Source: a bacterium HR41
Lineage (GTDB): Bacteria; Actinomycetota; Thermoleophilia; Solirubrobacterales; Thermoleophilaceae
Direction of reading: 5' to 3'
NCBI GenBank assembly: GCA_002898855.1
Contig: BEIR01000012.1
Coordinates: 1-13,977, forward strand
Length of the DNA: 13,977 nucleotides
A program made the position numbers and the translations under genes. Shown here one piece after another: positions 12,908-13,977 of this stretch; position 1 is the first letter of the stretch; each line of letters starts with the position of its first letter. Under the pieces are notes generated by a model that worked only from the letters and a program-made list of their open reading frames with translations, searched no databases and was not told the origin of the DNA.

Positions 12908-13327
12908 ATGGGAGCGTCGCGCCCCTTCCTCTCGAGCGCCAATCCGCGCTCCGGTCGTGACGGGAGCCACCGTCTGGCGGGCGCGCCCGGTCGCCTCGCG
13001 GCTGTCGTTATCGCGCTCGCGATGGCTGTGGGCAGCGTGGGGCTGTGGGTTGCGACGCCGCTCGTCGGGCTCTGGGTCGGCTCGCGCGTGCAGGCTGGCA
13101 CCGGATCGGTGAGCGCGGCGCTGCTCGCGGCGTTCGCGTCGGCGATCGCTACCGCGGTGCTGTTGGCGCTGCTTCTGGCACGCCTTGACCGCGCCTACCG
13201 TGCTCTGCGCGACGGACGCAGTGCACTCGAGCGAATGTTGGTGGCATCGGCGGCTATCGCCGTCACCGGGTTCACGATCTGGTTCCTCGGCTTCGCCGGA
13301 CCCGGTCCGCTGCTCGCCCCGCGCTGA
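12908..13327 (+). CDS. Small multi-pass membrane protein, uncharacterised
   Basis: 139 residues, unknown function. A Ser/Arg/Gly-rich N-terminus of about 28 residues precedes hydrophobic segments at about 29-55 (LAAVVIALAMAVGSVGLWVA, LVGLWVG), 68-90 (VSAALLAAFASAIATAVLLALLLA) and 110-130 (MLVASAAIAVTGFTIWFLGFAG). A charged loop (RLDRAYRALRDGRSALERM) lies between the last two and is probably cytoplasmic. The ATG at 12908 follows the micropeptide stop by 12 bases and has no strong Shine-Dalgarno, so translation may depend on coupling. It is the third gene of the membrane operon, followed by a 190-base gap. No conserved catalytic residues are evident. Confidence 0.72.
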   Translation: MGASRPFLSSANPRSGRDGSHRLAGAPGRLAAVVIALAMAVGSVGLWVATPLVGLWVGSRVQAGTGSVSAALLAAFASAIATAVLLALLLARLDRAYRALRDGRSALERMLVASAAIAVTGFTIWFLGFAGPGPLLAPR

Positions 13328-13365
13328 GCTGAGCCGCAGCGCACCCGCTACCTACGCGCTAGATG

Positions 13366-13420
13366 ACAAGTTGACAGCGGAAATGCTTGCGTCAAGCAGC
13401 TGCTTGCGGTAACAAGTTGA
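13366..13420 (+). promoter_or_regulatory. Repeats and 14-bp palindrome upstream of the surface protein gene
   Basis: The gap 13328-13518 has no gene. It holds two direct copies of ACAAGTTGA (13366-13374 and 13412-13420; the first overlaps a TTGACA hexamer at 13371-13376), two copies of TGCTTGCG (13384-13391 and 13401-13408), and the perfect palindrome CAAGCAGCTGCTTG (13393-13406). The density of symmetric sequence suggests a promoter with a dimeric regulator site. No convincing -10 follows the TTGACA. Confidence 0.4.
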
Positions 13421-13506
13421 TCAAGAGCAGGGGTGCGGTCGAGCGATCAGAGGGCGCTAGCCGCACACACATCGAGCACGCACACGCGCAAGCGAACCCG
13501 GGCCAC

Positions 13507-13512
13507 GGAGGG
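13507..13512 (+). promoter_or_regulatory. Shine-Dalgarno deciding the start of the surface protein
   Basis: GGAGGG lies six bases before the GTG at 13519. It supports that start over the internal GTG and ATG codons nearer to the signal peptide core. Confidence 0.6.
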
Positions 13513-13518
13513 CAGGAC

Positions 13519-13977
13519 GTGACGTATCCAGCGAGCCGTACAGCGATCGCTAACCGCTGCGGAAGGGCGCGGTCACGGGTGCGCACCGGTGTCGACAGCC
13601 CGACCGCCTGCGCGGAGAACTTCAGCCGGCTCCGGCGCATCGGCCGGTCGCTGATGCTGGTGGCGATCTTCGTCTTGGCAGTCGCCGCGACTTCGGCTGC
13701 TACGGCGCCGCTGGCGCAGGCGGCGGTCCAGGTGACGTCGCTGACGGTGTCGCCGAACAACCCGACCGCCAACTCGAGCCCGAACCTGACGGTGTCGATG
13801 AACTTCGCCTACACGCCGTCCTCGGACGACATCAAGCGGCTCACGATCACGCTGCCGCCCGGCCTCGTCGGCAATCCGAACGCCGTCACCAAGTGCACTA
13901 CGGCACAGTTCAGCGCCGACAGCTGCCCCTCCGGCAGTGACGTCGGCGACACGACGGTGCGCGTGGTGGTGGACGCG
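13519..13977 (+). CDS. Secreted surface protein, 5' part only (runs off window)
   Basis: An open frame of 153 codons reaches the right edge without a stop. Residues 1-45 are a long basic n-region (RCGRARSRVR, RLRRIGRS). A hydrophobic core at 46-60 (MLVAIFVLAVAATSA) and a likely signal peptidase site after LAQA (about 68) mark export. The mature part begins VQVTSLTVSPNNPTANSSPN and continues as a beta-rich, Thr/Ser/Pro/Asn-rich domain with RLTITLPPGLVGNPNAVTKC and a second Cys ten residues on (Cys126/Cys136). Repeating segments of the type LPPGLVGNPNA...C...C are, to my knowledge, common in large secreted proteins of Thermoleophilia, which supports the lineage guess. If translation began at a later codon the n-region would be shorter. 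Function unknown, probably cell surface. Confidence 0.8.
   Translation, partial: MTYPASRTAIANRCGRARSRVRTGVDSPTACAENFSRLRRIGRSLMLVAIFVLAVAATSAATAPLAQAAVQVTSLTVSPNNPTANSSPNLTVSMNFAYTPSSDDIKRLTITLPPGLVGNPNAVTKCTTAQFSADSCPSGSDVGDTTVRVVVDA

Overview
High-GC bacterial DNA with ordinary bacterial gene density. It looks like a thermophilic actinobacterium of the Thermoleophilia/Solirubrobacterales type, possibly a Thermoleophilum relative. That assignment is inference. It rests on base composition, several promoter/start layouts that look leaderless, a secreted protein of a kind I associate with that class (right edge), a branched-chain polyamine synthase typical of thermophiles, and lipid-oxidation genes. 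No insertion sequence, phage gene, CRISPR array or rRNA was seen.

Layout. 1-1355: secreted subtilisin-like protease (+), probably cut at its 5' end by the window edge. 1368-3115: universal stress protein and AI-2E-type permease (both -). 3147-3881: PlsC-like acyltransferase (+), divergent from the permease across a 22-31 bp gap that holds a palindromic -10 element. 3882-3954: tRNA-Arg(ACG) (-). 4006-7390 (-): a VOC-family ring-cleaving dioxygenase, then bpsA (branched polyamine synthase), then a fused speD-speE. 7470-7542: a second tRNA-Arg (-) with the unusual anticodon GCG. 7644-8453: MerR-type regulator (+). 8524-9003: SCP2 sterol/lipid carrier domain protein (-). 9271-10533: acyl-CoA dehydrogenase (-). 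10711-13327 (+): a three-gene membrane operon made of a 682-residue polytopic protein with a duplicated Asp/His motif, an easily missed 40-residue membrane peptide, and a 139-residue membrane protein. 13519 to the end: start of a secreted surface protein (+).

How the genes work together. bpsA and the speD-speE fusion make a compact polyamine module. The fusion decarboxylates S-adenosylmethionine and transfers the aminopropyl group. BpsA would add further aminopropyl groups to give branched polyamines, which stabilise nucleic acids at high temperature. The two genes overlap through the Shine-Dalgarno of speDE. The MerR regulator, SCP2 protein and acyl-CoA dehydrogenase appear to form a lipid-catabolism regulon: each has one copy of the dyad TTCGATGTnACA (or a close variant) just upstream, and reading by eye I found no comparable copy elsewhere in the window.

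Most notable: the speD-speE fusion beside bpsA, tRNA-Arg(GCG) with a near-identical ACG sister, the shared operator, the regulator with two MerR-like units, and the uncharacterised membrane system with repeated D-x3-H...P-[ST]-H motifs. All computations here were done by eye.
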